This document shows positions 42,030 through 54,015 of a DNA stretch of 64,000 nt, piece after piece (the first letter of the stretch is position 1; every line of letters begins with the position of its first letter). Both the position numbers and the translations under genes were made by a program. The notes beneath the pieces were generated by a model. The model worked only from the letters and a program-made list of their open reading frames with translations. It did not search any database and was not told the origin of the DNA. The stretch spans positions 6,415,907-6,479,906 of the forward strand of contig NC_087068.1 of NCBI RefSeq assembly GCF_963678635.1. Direction: 5' to 3'. The stretch is from Symsagittifera roscoffensis. Taxonomy: Eukaryota; Xenacoelomorpha; Acoela; Convolutidae.

Positions 42030-42095
42030 TATTGAACTAGTTTAGTGGTTAAGCATATGTAAAAATTGTACCTAGCAATGAATCTCCTTTTTCCA
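42030..42095 (+). repeat. Possible tRNA-derived SINE head, copy 1
   Basis: tttagtggttaagcatatg resembles a pol III A box, and a related block (gcggttaagcag, then gagcatcaaatcccc) occurs at about 47,860-47,920. Similarity is short and the B box is degenerate. Confidence 0.25.
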
Positions 42096-42136
42096 TACAG
42101 GGATAGTTAAAGAGATCCTTATGAAGAGATGACAAT

Positions 42137-43630
42137 ACCCGCATTTAAGAAGTGAAAACAAATCGATTATAATGGATTTTCGTCGTCTAAAATGTTGTAA
42201 ATATAATCGATTTCCATATTACGTTCAGACAACAAAGTTGGACTAAAAATGGATTTAAATCAATTTTTGTCGCCAAAACAAAATGCCTTGTAATTCATTT
42301 TAAATCCATTATAATGGATTTTATAATCAGTAGGAAATCACATTTAAATAGATTTTTTTCCACTTTATTTTGTTTTGCGCGTCGTGCAAAACTTTGCAAG
42401 AATTTCTGCATTTATCAAATGAGTTATGCAGAAACTTTGCAAAGCGAGTGTACGGCCTAATCCATTCCAAAACATAAACTCAAACTGCAAAAAGATTCCG
42501 TTAAGCTCTCCTCCTCCCCCCCAACGTTGCTCCCCTTCAACCCCAATAATGTTTGCTTCTTTGCTCCCGTCCCCACCACTAAAACCCCCACCTGAAAATA
42601 TATGGCCATATAATGGGGTTTCCGCCCTACAATATGCCATAATCATCTTTCTTTCCCTCCATTATTTCCATAATCGCTCAGGAAAAATAAATAATGGCAA
42701 TTATGGGGCTTTATTCGTTCCATAATTTTGAATGAAAAATCAAAACAAATTATTCAATTTTACTAAATACTCAAAACGAGTGGTGGCCAGTCAAAAAGCA
42801 GAATGGTCTAAGAGCAGAATAGGTCCAAGAGCAGAAAAATAGAAAAACGTGAACTTCTATAAGCTAACCGGTAAAATAATTATCAGAAATGTCAAAAATA
42901 GCAGAGCAACGAACATTTTATGCATAGTTTGAGCAATTAAATCAAGAATTTAAATAAAAACTTTTTTTATCAAAAACCTAAATGAAATTAGTCAATTCAT
43001 GCATAACATAATCGTTTTCTTGGTATTTTTTGACGATTCTAATAATTGTTTTATCAATTAGCCCGTATAAACCAATATAAGTCAATATTTTTCGGTTTTT
43101 CTGCTCTTGGACCCATTCTGCACTTGCACCTTTCTGCTTATTGCTCCGCCTCCGAAACGAGTTTAGTATCCCAAAGCTCTTTTTTGAATTTTAAGAAAAG
43201 AGTAGCCTCAAGGTGATGTGGAGATATGCTTTACAAATTCGGTATGAACAAAGCAAAACCACGCTGGCTCAATGCGAACAATACAACAAGTGCTTGCTCG
43301 CTCACTATTTGTTTTACATTATGGGGTTACGTCATCCCTAATTTATGGCCATAATCGAAGGCAAATCCATACATAATGGACATACTTTTTGTCCTTTCCC
43401 TCCATTATTTATAGAAATAATGGGCCCCTACTTTTATTTTTGCGGAAGCCCTGCCCTCCCCACTAAATCCCCCGCCCTCTGAACATCCCCCCCCCGACTT
43501 GAACATCCCCCACCTGAACACCCCATCAGAACACCCCCTCCCACACCTGAACCCACCCCCCACTTGAACCCGTACGCTAGGGGGGTAATGTTGAGTAACA
43601 TTAAAAAGTAACAAAAATATCAAAGTTAGT
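42137..43630. other. Repeat-rich stretch without genes
   Basis: It starts with one end of the ACCCGCAT element family (42,137-42,330). It then holds two C-rich blocks (about 42,508-42,600 and 43,440-43,590) associated with ataatgg-type motifs and ccctccattattt. No reading frame has coding character; the frames over the C-rich blocks are compositional artefacts. Confidence 0.5.
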
Positions 43631-43643
43631 TAGAAAAATTGAA

Positions 43644-46600
43644 CAAGACTGCTCGTATCAGGGTGCAGCCCTGAACGTTTCGACTGCCTTTTAAGGTTTT
43701 ATGGAGCAGTAATAACATCAAAAAATTAAATGTAATAAAAATTGAATGAAATTTTCTTTTTCTAAAATTTGAAACTTTTTTTAAGAAAATCATCCCCCCA
43801 TACGCCATATGAAGTACAAAAGATAGATTTCGCTCCTTGTAACAAATCAATTATGACAAATAGGCTTCTTTCAACCAATTTGGAACAATTTTAAGACGGA
43901 TTAACTCTCCGCTTACGCATTAATAGCGCAAAATATATCGCGAGTTAATTGTCCCAAATTGGCGAAAATGGCAACCTTTAAACCCCCATAACTTTACGAA
44001 AAATGATCACAGGTAAAATATCTTTTCAAATTTGAGCTCAACACAACACTAGCGTTCAACACAACAAAAATCCCTCAAAAATGGCTAGTTAAGAAGTCGA
44101 AATTTGTCTGAAGAAAATAAAAACCCACCCCGAGCTCAAATATTCCGTTACTTTCGTATCGAAAGTCGGAACAACAAGAAACAAGTAACCAATTAACCAA
44201 CTTTAGTTTAAAACGTAGAAAAGACTTTATGTGCGTTGAAATTCGCATCTCAGTAAAGTGAAAAAAAATCTATTATAATTTAGTTTCATTGTCAGTGTCC
44301 ACAAAAAGTGAAAAAAAAATCGATTATAATGGATGAAAAAGGATTTTGCTGCCTCGAAAAGTAGTAATATTATAATCATTTTTAATTGATTATAATCGAT
44401 TTGTTTTCACTTTTGTGGACAGTGACAAAAAAATTCAATTATAATTGATTTTTAATCATGGAACTCGAATGCGGGTACGAATGCTGACTTTTCATTTCGT
44501 TAAAATACAACTTATGCATCTATGCACATCTCTACGAATCTACAAACAAAAATTGCTTTACTTCTCTCAAATACAAAAACACATCGTTGCACAAATTTTC
44601 TAATTTACTAGCACAGTCTGTTCTATTTCTCAACAATACAAATTATACATCTATGCACAACTTTGTTTTTTTGACTATCATGGGACAAAAAATAATCGGG
44701 AACTGGTTTTTTTTCGGCTATCCGGGTATTCGACTCCGAGACACACCACCGTACATTTGCCTTTCTCCACAACGTTCTATCGCCCTTTTTCTAACGTCCA
44801 TCTAACCTAACCGTAAGTATAGGTTTACGAATCAATTAGGCCGTACACATAGATCGTTTTGCAATACATGCATTACTTTTAAGCTAAAAGCAGAGTTTTA
44901 GAAAATTTACACGACACGAAACAAAAAAAATGGAAAAAACCACATTATTTGGCCTTAAATGTGTTATAGTAAGTTCTGAATTGGATAAACACAATGACTA
45001 AAATTGATTTATTTCAATCTGTATTCTGAGGGCGGCATGTCAATGGAATGTGTGGAGAACAATTTGACCCCAAAAGTAAAAAAAGACTGATTTTTTTCTC
45101 ATAACTTAGATACGTGGAGTGATAGAAGGACGAATTATAGAACTCGTTTAACCAATCGAAATCGTAGAAAATCTTTTGCTTGCTGATTTTGTGTTGCTCT
45201 AAATTTTATGTTTTTTATCTGAGATACTCGCAGTTTTTTAGTGGGCCAATTTGATTTTTCGAAATCTTTTAAAACACCGTAGAGACCCTCTCTTGGCAAA
45301 GGTCTCTGAGCCGCAGGCTAGTTTTTAGAAAAAAACATAGAAATATAATTATTGTGCCTTTTTTGAAGCGTTTGATAAAAAATTGCAAATTATCGGCTCG
45401 CGCTGCCCTTCAAAATCAGTAAGTTTCGGCGATCGAGGCTCCCTCAGTTAAAAAGGACTTCGTGAAAAATTACGAAAAGAAGGACTATTGAATTCTAAGA
45501 AAGAAGAAGGTCAACTCCCACAGAGAGGTGTCTGTCAGCGTTTTTTCTTCTAAGCATCAACTTCGGATCAAGAAATTCAGCTAATTTTTTTTAGAAAGTT
45601 TTTGAAAACTGCTCCAGAATAAAAGGAAAAAAAAGTTTTTTTTTTCAACCAAGTCAATAGCTTTTTTTAGTTTTCTCTATGCATAAAGTGCTCCGGGCAA
45701 TTCAAAGGAGTAATTTAAAACTCAAAAACGAGGTTTCAACAAAAACTTTCTGTTACTATGTTCTGTTGCTTTTTGAGATAAGATTTTTCAGTTTGGTAAA
45801 TAAGCAGAACACTTCAAGTATGCCGTAGAGAGGAGAAAAACAATCAATTTATGTTTGTAGATAAGTAGTGCATAGATGTGCATTTTCATTTTTCTGAGAA
45901 ATAGAGCACAATTTGTTATTAAGAGATTAGACTAGTTGTGCACAGATGCATATTTTGTATTTTTGTATAACTGAGAAAAGTAACAAACTTTGCTAGTAGA
46001 TTAGAAGAGTTGGGCAGACGTTAGTATTTTGTATTTTGAGAGGTATGCATAGATGTGTATTTTGTTTTTTTGAGAAATAGAGCAAATTTCGATAATAGAT
46101 TAAAACAGTTGTGCATAGATGTATAATTTGTATTGTTGAGAAATAGAACAGACTGTGCTAGTAAATTAGAAAATTTGTGCAACGATGTGTATTTGTATTT
46201 GAGAGAAGTAAAGCAATTTTTGTTTGTAGATTCGTAGAGATGTGCATAGATGCATAAGTTGTATTTTAACGAAATGAAAAGTCAGCATTCGTACCCGCAT
46301 TCGAGTTCCATGATTAAAAATCAATTATAATTGAATTTCTTTGTCACTGTCCACAAAAGTGAAAACAAATCGATTATAATCAATTAAAAATGATTATAAT
46401 ATTACTACTTTTCGAGGCAGCAAAATCCTTTTTCATCCATTATAATCGATTTTTTTTTTTTTCACTTTTGTGGACACTGACAATGAAACTAAATTATAAT
46501 AGTTTTTTTTTCACTTTTTTGAGATGCGAGTTTCAACGCACATAAAGTCTTTTCTACGTTTTAAACTAAAGTTGGTTAATTGGTTACTTGTTACTTGTTG

Positions 46601-47145
46601 CTCCGACTTTCGATACGAAAGTAACGGAATATTTGTGCTCGGGGTGGGTTTTTTTTTCTTCAGACAAATTTCGACTTTTTAACTAGCCATTTTGACGGAA
46701 TTTTTTTATATCATTCAAAAGGTATTGTTGTCTTGAGCTTAAATGTGAAAAGATATTTTACCTGTGATCTTTTTTCGTAAAGTTATGAGGGTTTAAAGAT
46801 TGCCATTTTGGCCATTTTGACCAATTTGGGACAATTAACGCGCGATATAATTCGCGCTATTAACGCGTAAGCGGAGATTTAATCCGTCTCATAAATCGTT
46901 CCAAATTGGTTCAACGAAGCTTATTTGCCATAATTGATTTGTTACAAGGAACGAAATCTCTCTTTTTGTACTTTATATGGCGTGTGGGAAGATCATTTTC
47001 ATAAAAAATTTCAAATTTAGGAAAAAAAAATTTTCGTTTTATTTTATTTAATTCAATTTAATTTTTTAAATGTTATTACTGCTGCTCCATAAACCTTAAA
47101 GGCAGTCGGAACATTCAGGGCTTCGCCCTGATACGAGCAGTCTTC
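43644..47145. mobile_element. 3.5-kb foldback structure with arms of about 1 kb
   Basis: The left arm (43,644 to about 44,668) is repeated as its reverse complement at about 46,106-47,145. The arms contain, from the outside in, a CAAGACTGCTCG-family copy, a TAATCGATTATAAT block ending at gaatgcgggtacg, and a block with tatgcatctatgcac repeats. The spacer (44.67-46.10 kb) has no ORF of note, though its right part (about 45.85-46.10 kb) carries further copies of the arm's 80-bp repeat. It could be a foldback transposon or an inverted duplication of nested elements. Confidence 0.75.
45845..46275 (-). repeat. Tandem repeat with an 80-bp-class unit (gtgcatagatg motif)
   Basis: Five or six diverged units share gtgcatagatgtgcattttg, then ttgagaaatagagca, then a block like gtagattagaa. 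The same units appear inverted at about 44,490-44,668 in the left arm of the foldback. Confidence 0.7.
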
Positions 47146-48509
47146 TTTTGTTCTTTACTATCCTTTGATCGTTCCGATAAAATTTTAACAATTTAAAGAC
47201 TTGTCTCTGGAATCCAGGAACATGCAGACACAAAATTGTGCGCCTATCCAGTGCATAGTTTGGCCTCGTAATGTGAGCACAAAATTGTTTTCGGATTAAT
47301 CTATTTAGTTGCGGCGCCGGTCTCGCAGTCGTGGCAAAAATTTGACTCTTCCGATAAAAGAATACAATCAATACACAAAAAACGCTTTTTTTCCAAAATG
47401 AGAAGAAGTTTTTATAAAAATTACCAACATTTAAGGATGGATTCTTCCAATAAACTCCCTTGTCCCAGAGTTAGGCACCTTGCGTCAGTTATTGAATTGG
47501 TGGTTATTATTTTTTTTCTACGCGGTCTGATTAAAAGCCGGCCGGTTCTTAGACTATGACCAAACACTCATATAACCGTGGCTTCACTTAATGCAATATA
47601 AACTCTACCGTTCTTCTAACTCGTACTTCTAGCTGATAAATTAACAACTAGCAATAAATTTTGCTCATACATTTAACTCTTGCGTCTTGCTCATGCTTCT
47701 AAATTTCATTCATCAACTACAAATCTACACAAAAAATAGTTTCATACTCAAATCATGATATCATGATTTTTTATTATAACCTTTGTCCATCTCTTTAACT
47801 AGTAACCTAGTAACAAATCGGGTACCTAGTAAAAAAAATATTATCTACAAAGAAACAAATCAGCGGTTAAGCAGAATAGAATTTTGTACCGAGCATCAAA
47901 TCCCCCACCCCGCCCCACTTTTGCAAAAGTGGAGGATTAGTGAGAGAGATTCCTTCTGCTTAGAGGTAAGAAAAAAACACGATTTCAAATTTTCTATTCT
48001 ATTCAAAAATCTTAGTTTTCTTATTAATATTATCCTTATTTAAATTTATATTTCAGAATCAAGACTTGTGAATTCCTGGAAGGCAAAAAAGTTACAAAAA
48101 ACCCTGAAAGTTCCGCCTGCCCATTCATTGCTCTCTAATCCTGATAAGCAGGACGGTTGTTTAAAAATAAAAGAAAGACAGAGATTTTTTCCGGTATTCG
48201 CATTGTTTCACAACCTCAAATTTGTATACACTTAAATACTTCTATATTTCAATATTTTTATATGAACACTAGTTTGAACAAATTGATATATAACTTATAG
48301 CGACAGAAACTCTGTTGAACAAAAAAACGCTTTATTAAAATCGGCTACTAAAAGTATTTGAAACTAACCGAAACTAGACATTTTAATTCAAGTCTTAGAT
48401 TCTAAGGATTCAGGGTTTAAAGTAAAATTTTTGCTATTAACTGACCCAAAAAGTAGTTGTTTACGACATGAGTAAATTACAGAAATTAAACGAATCTTAG
48501 CACGCGCTA

Positions 48510-50500
48510 ACATCTTCCGCCCCCTGAAGGAACGAAAATGGGCACAAGTTCTTAGGTTGGTCGAGTGAACTCGCCGGTTGCCAATCTTACTACAGCGGAT
48601 CGCGCTATGCCATCGTTGCCATAATTCAACGACTTGACTGGAGCAAACGGGTAAGGGTCTTTTGGACTATTGTATTCAATCCTCCAAACGAGGTCTCCAG
48701 TGTTTAATGTGACTCTGGAGTAAAAAAAAACATTTCGCTTGTCTGTTGAGTGTTGGTAGATACTCACGGAGCCAACAAGTCCAGATTTCTCGAAATCTAG
48801 AGGCGGAAAGCTACTTGACGGGCGTCCAAGTAGGAAGTGATTCAGCGTTAATGATTCAAAATGGTTGGGATTGGAAGATACGGATGTGAGCGGACGGTTG
48901 TCTAGAGACTGCACAAATAGACAAAACGTGGTTATGAGGACTTCCTTTTTGTGTAGTGGGAATTTCATAGAATACTCTTTGAAGCTCCAGAAGAGCCTTT
49001 TTAACGCACCTCCATGATGAGGAGCACTGGATGGATTGACTTTCCAGATTAGGCTTTTAAGAACGTGAAGACATGTATGGCGTTTCCTGTACTCAACGCA
49101 TGTAATCAGCTTTGGCCGAGCCAAAAAAATTCGTACCATTGTCGGACTAGATGACGAAAAGCGTTCCTCGCCAAGCAATGAAGCGTTCTCTGCCCAGTAC
49201 ACAAGATTTTGTGTCCGTTGACGGAAAAACTTCGAGAAGAACGGCACGTTTTGTCATAAACGTAAATAAAAGGCCCCAACATTTCTCTGAGCTTCGTCAA
49301 TACATTACGTGGAACGGCCAGATGTAGTATACTCCGCTGTTCGTGAATGGCGGTTGTCGGTAACCCAGTCACTCGAACGGAAGATCAGCCATCATAGGCG
49401 TAATCACACGTGCTTTTGTTTTCCTGCATAACACGCAAAGGTGTTCTTTGGTGTTCTAGGGAGGACAATACGGAGCCCCAACCCAACTTATTCTAATAGT
49501 ACAACAGCTCGAAGATAATCAACACATTGTTGATGATTGCATTGGTGAAAAAACGTCGGTAGCATCATTATGAATAGATATTGCCTATCTCAAATGATGG
49601 GATAATTAACGTTAAAGTTTAGAGAGGCGAGACGGCAAACACGGCCAGTGGAACGAAATATAACACCGGGACCGGTAAATGGCGAAAAAGAATCTTTTCG
49701 GCTAAACAACTTAATGGAATGTTTATTGTGAAATGAATTGAATTCGAGGAGAATTACACTGATTGAGCCAGTATCAAAAATTTTTGCAAGGATTATTCTA
49801 AATTGGTCGGATCGATTATCGAACGAGAAAGGCAATTTTGACGGCGGTGATTTAATAACCTCAAAATCTATGCCGCAATTTTGGAAATTTCGAAAATGAT
49901 TTGAAAATTTTCACGGCAAAAAGTATTTCGGTGGTTTTAGATGTGCCAGTCAAACTTTCATCTTGTTTAAAACCTTCATTCAAACCATATAAAGATGCTT
50001 CGAGGCGAATGCCGGTGAGATTTTCTTAGTCAGCTTTGAAGGGCCCATCCTTAATTATCAGAAAGAGGGAACCTTTCACCAAATCACTTGCTTTCAGTGC
50101 CTCAGCAGGTTTTCAGCGGTTGCCTCTATCAGCTTGATTGCCGTTACTGTACACCTGACACCACTCATCATTTGTGGTAAACTCGAGATTTTTGGAAACC
50201 CGACTAGCCGCAAAGACAGGCAATTTGCTGGTGGAGATCAACCATTGTAGCACAGTGGTGAAATCAGTCCACATGGAAAAATTTTCAACTTTCATTAAAA
50301 AATGTGTTTCAAGTTTAATTCTCAGAAGGCTCGCCAGTATTGCTGGTCGCAAAGCAAGCTTGAGAATTGAAAAAGTTTTCACCAGCGCTACTCTAGTTTT
50401 CAGTAACAAAAGCAATCTTGGCTTCATTTGTGACGACAGAGCGACTACTCAGGAAATCAACTGAACAAAGGACTGTCATCAAACTGTCATCAAATTAAAG
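48510..50500 (-). pseudogene. BEL/Pao pol remnant (RNase H and integrase C-terminal half)
   Basis: On the minus strand, an RNase H-like part lies at about 50,430-50,110 (FSMWTDFTTVLQWLIS, then LPVFAASRVSKN). Integrase follows at about 49,250-48,550: VNPSSAPHHGGALKRLFWSF, then LDNRPLTSVSSNPNHFESLT, then LNHFLLGRPSSSFPP. A C-terminal domain has GDLVWRIEYNSPKDPYPFAP and DGIARSAVVRLATGEFTRPT. Order and motifs are BEL/Pao. Frames are broken between parts, and the position of the catalytic Glu reads Lys (GALKRL), so it is inactive. It is a different copy from the gag remnant at 1-3 kb. Confidence 0.8.
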
Positions 50501-50687
50501 GAAGCATTGTTAAATCGGAACCCAACTCTAGGAGAATTACAAGACTGCATTCTGGCCGAGGATGAGGAAAAAGGTGCAAAAAGATGGGAAAGAACTGCGA
50601 CCAACACTGGTGGGAGTATCCGGTGAAGAGAGGCATAGTGTTATGCCTCCGTTCTATAGAACACCATTGCGTGTTATGTCGAAAAAT

Positions 50688-50760
50688 AAAAGCACGTGTA
50701 ATTACGCGTATGATGGCTGATCTTCCGCTCGAGTGACTGGGTTACCGACAACCGCCATCC
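50688..50760 (+). repeat. Inverted copy of a piece of the neighbouring pol remnant
   Basis: gatggctgatcttccgctcg and gtgactgggttaccgacaac read as the reverse complement of about 49,345-49,420 inside the BEL/Pao remnant. It is followed directly by a fragment of the CAAGACTGCTCG family (50,766-50,900). Confidence 0.7.
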
Positions 50761-50975
50761 AGGAAGAAAAAAAACCCACCCCGAGCACAAATATTCCGTT
50801 ACTTCCGAATCGAAAATTTGAACAACAAGTTCATTAAATAACAACAACGACTTTAACAAGGATCTATATAACGCAGAGAAGCGCATAAACTGAATTTTAA
50901 AAGTGAATAGTCATTTTGCTTAAAGTTCAAAGCTACTGCCTAAATCAACTAGAACTATTAACAATATTACTCGCA

Positions 50976-51220
50976 ATCACGAGTTTGAGTATCAGCTCAG
51001 AATTTATACTCACCAATCGCTCGAGCTAAATAAGTTTCTTAGGTGTTGCATTGTCAAAAAATTTATCAAAAGTAACGAACAGATTAGGGAGTCTAGTAAT
51101 CAGACTCCCTAATCTGTTCGTTACTTTTGACAAAACTTTTGACAATGCAACACCTAAAAAACTTATTTAGCTCGCGCGATTGCTGAGTATAAATTCTGAG
51201 CTGATACTCAAACTCGTGAT
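50976..51220. repeat. Long hairpin: 119-nt arms, 7-nt loop
   Basis: 50,976-51,094 is repeated as its near-exact reverse complement at 51,102-51,220. The arms include gagtttgagtatcagctcag and gaacagattagggagtct. The loop is agtaatc. A transcript would fold into one long duplex. Confidence 0.92.
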
Positions 51221-52770
51221 CAATATAAAAAAAACTCGTTACCCAGCCTTCGATCATCTACAAAATTTGATAATTGATGATGGCGTTTTTAAAAAAAATT
51301 TAACAATTTGAGGTGTCCAAGGTTGATACTAACGTATATACGTTAATAGGTCTGTATGTTTGTGACAATGAAAAACTACAGATTCTTTTCGACGACGCTT
51401 ACACTGATTAATTATTGAGTCTTATTAATTAGTATTAAGAAAATTGTTCTGAAATAATTATAATTTAGTCGGAAAGGCAGAATAAAAAGCAGTCAAATAG
51501 TTTTTGGCGTTTTTTAATGCAAAAACCAGCCTTTCAGACAGAACTTTCCCAAACTAGTTTTCATGGATATTATTTGTACTGTAATGGATTTCCACAGTGC
51601 GACATTTAAAAATTCTGAAGTAAGCGGCTATAATGGCTTAAAATTGGTTATAATAAATCATATTGGATCATAATGGATTATAATCATTTAAAAACTAGCC
51701 TGATTTTTCAAACTCTTCTTCGCATCAAACCTTAAAATGTTGAACTGAGAAGTAACTCGGCCAGAGCAAAGGTTTTTGCATTGCTTTCTATTTTAATTGG
51801 CTTCTGTAACGATTTAAAATTAGGTCAAACTAGGGCCTCTCTTGTGATTTGGTAGAGCTCAAAGAGACAATTTGACCGACCTAAAACCGTACTTGCCATT
51901 CTTATTTCAATTACTTATCTCCCTGCACACATTTGACACACCCTCACTCAAAAAATCTTACGGGGGTGTCAAGCGTCTGGGGGAGGGGGGACGGGCAAAG
52001 ATGGGTGTAAGAATGGGAATAAGCGTTAGGGTTGGGGGAAGTGGGTGTGGATGAATGTAAAAGGGGATTATTGTTGGGGTTGGGGGAGCTAAAATGAGAA
52101 GAGGGGCGATAACAGTGTGGGGAATATCGTTTTGCAATAATTAAGTAAAATTGACTTGCTTTAAAAATCGAGTTGGCTGTGGGTGATGCAGAAAAATCTG
52201 CATTTTTTGCAAAAAAACTTAAACAAGTTTTATGCAGATTATAATTCATTAAAATGCATCATGGATTATTTCAAAAAGGACTATAATCGATTTGAATTCT
52301 CTGAGAACAATGTGTTGTAATGGTTTTAACTGGTTGTGTGGTCCCATCAATTTGTAATAATATTTGATTAGGCTGGCAACAGTTTTGAAAACAAAAAGCG
52401 ATTTTATTACTTTATCATCCATGAAACTTCAGTGGAATTTCAGGATTTACGACAATCAACATGGTAACTGAAGCCAAAATAACATCTTTGCGTATGGAAG
52501 CCTGGTAAAAGATGGTATTCTTCGATTCCGCGAGAGAATTTCATAAGCAGAGAGTTCAAACAAACAAAATAAGTTTAGCTTTTTGATAGTTTTGGTCTTT
52601 CAGACAACCTTGAGACAAAAATTCGGTCTAAAAATGTAGCTTTTGAAGTTTTCCACTCATTGTTGTCAATTACAAGGCTGTGTTATTAACAGATCCGGCC
52701 ACAATCATTTTGCCAGGGTGCTCAAGCTTTATTCAGTTAGCCCCGACTTGTCAATATAGCCTGTTCTTTT
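51221..52770. other. Repeat-derived stretch without genes
   Basis: It contains a trace of the G-rich repeat family at about 51,825-51,990 (tttggtagagctcaa) and scattered TAATGGATTATAAT-type sequence near 51,650. No supported coding frame. Confidence 0.45.
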
Positions 52771-52884
52771 TTGGCTAGCTTGTTTTCATTTTCATTTTCC
52801 TATATTGATATTGGCAACAGGAATCAGTTTAATTGCTTTCAAGAACAATCAAAGCACAATGCATTGGCAAAATTGTTATTTCAG

Positions 52885-54015
52885 GAATGCCAATTGAGAG
52901 ATTGGAAAAAGCACGTAAAAATCTACAGATTAACATTGACTCAAAGCGGCAATCAGCACCCGGGTTGACCTCCATAAACCAAAAATGCTTATCTTACAAT
53001 TCCATACACTGAAAATGCTTATCATACAATTCCATACATCAAATGTATGGAAAAACGCGAATCGTACAATTTTCATACAATTTCAAAAAATCATGGAAAA
53101 AAATATTCAAACTAAGTTTCTGCGGCTATTTGAACCAAATAAAACAGTCTGGTGATAAAAAACTATGTTTCTTTTTTTGGGAAAAAAACTGGTTATCATA
53201 CAATTTCCATATATAAAAATTGTATGACTAGCATTTTTTTTGATGGCGACAACAAAAATTTTTCCAAGTAATATTGAAATTGCACCAAACTATTGAAATT
53301 TTTTGAAATTTTTTTCAACCGCAAATCAATTTTTGTGCTCAAACGAACCTTTTCCAAAAAATTTTTGCATTGCATGCAAATATTAGTTTTTTGTCTGCAT
53401 AACGTAGTCCTGGATCCACAAAAAATTGAATATTTTTTTCCGTTTCTCTGAATTTTTTTTTGAACAGGCTAAAAACTCCTATTTCTTTTGCATGGCATGT
53501 TTATATATGCCTTGATCAATGTCTGATAATTTGAAAGTTCTAATTTTGAAAATAATCATCTGTGAAAAATTTTGCCAAAATTTAAAAATTTGATGCTTTC
53601 AGTATATGATTTCTGAAGAGAACTCCTATACAATTCAGATAGTTTCCAAGGCATTGGTGATGCCAGACGATCAATCCTTTGGTGACTCCAGTTTTGGGTA
53701 AAACATGATTTCAGTCACATGACTAAAACTTTTAAAAAATTAACTGTTTGGTTTATAAAAAACCGCTTCTCCTACGATTTCTACAAGTGAAAAAAATGCT
53801 TATCTTAGAGCTTTTAAACTTTTTCTGTAGCATTTTTTTGATATGAATGAAAATTGTATGATAAGCATTTTTGATCAACCCGGACAACTACGAGCAGAGA
53901 CAAGTAATAATTCACGTTTGGAAGTCAACTTTTTGGAAAAATGAAATGTCAGACGTGCCAGAAGACCAACTCTAAGGCTTGCAGTGGTTGCCGGAAAATT
54001 TATTACTGCTCAAAG
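52885..54015 (+). pseudogene. MYND half-finger module split by a miniature element
   Basis: 52,885-52,958 begins after a TTTCAG acceptor and encodes ECQLRDWKKHVKIYR, the second half of a MYND finger whose last Cys is Tyr. A 0.92-kb element (52,959-53,883) follows. Then 53,884-54,015 resumes with ETSNNSRLE and MKCQTCQKTNSKACSGC, followed by RKIYYCSK and a GTATAT donor. Without the insert the module would be about the 204-bp size of the next exon. The right part may still act as a first exon, using ATG at 53,941. Confidence 0.7.
52959..53883. mobile_element. CCCGGGTTGA-ended miniature element, copy 1 (0.92 kb)
   Basis: Left end cccgggttgacctccataaa then aaaaatgcttatc; right end gataagcatttttgatcaac then ccgg: an inverted terminal pair. 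Subterminal catacaatt blocks recur on both strands. No ORF. It interrupts a MYND exon. Confidence 0.75.

Noticed and set aside
42426..42725. Pro/Ser-rich coding exon
   Set aside because: It is produced by a C-rich low-complexity block within repeats; no splice context or conservation signal.
43405..43623. Gly-rich coding frame on the minus strand
   Set aside because: Translation of a C-rich simple repeat.
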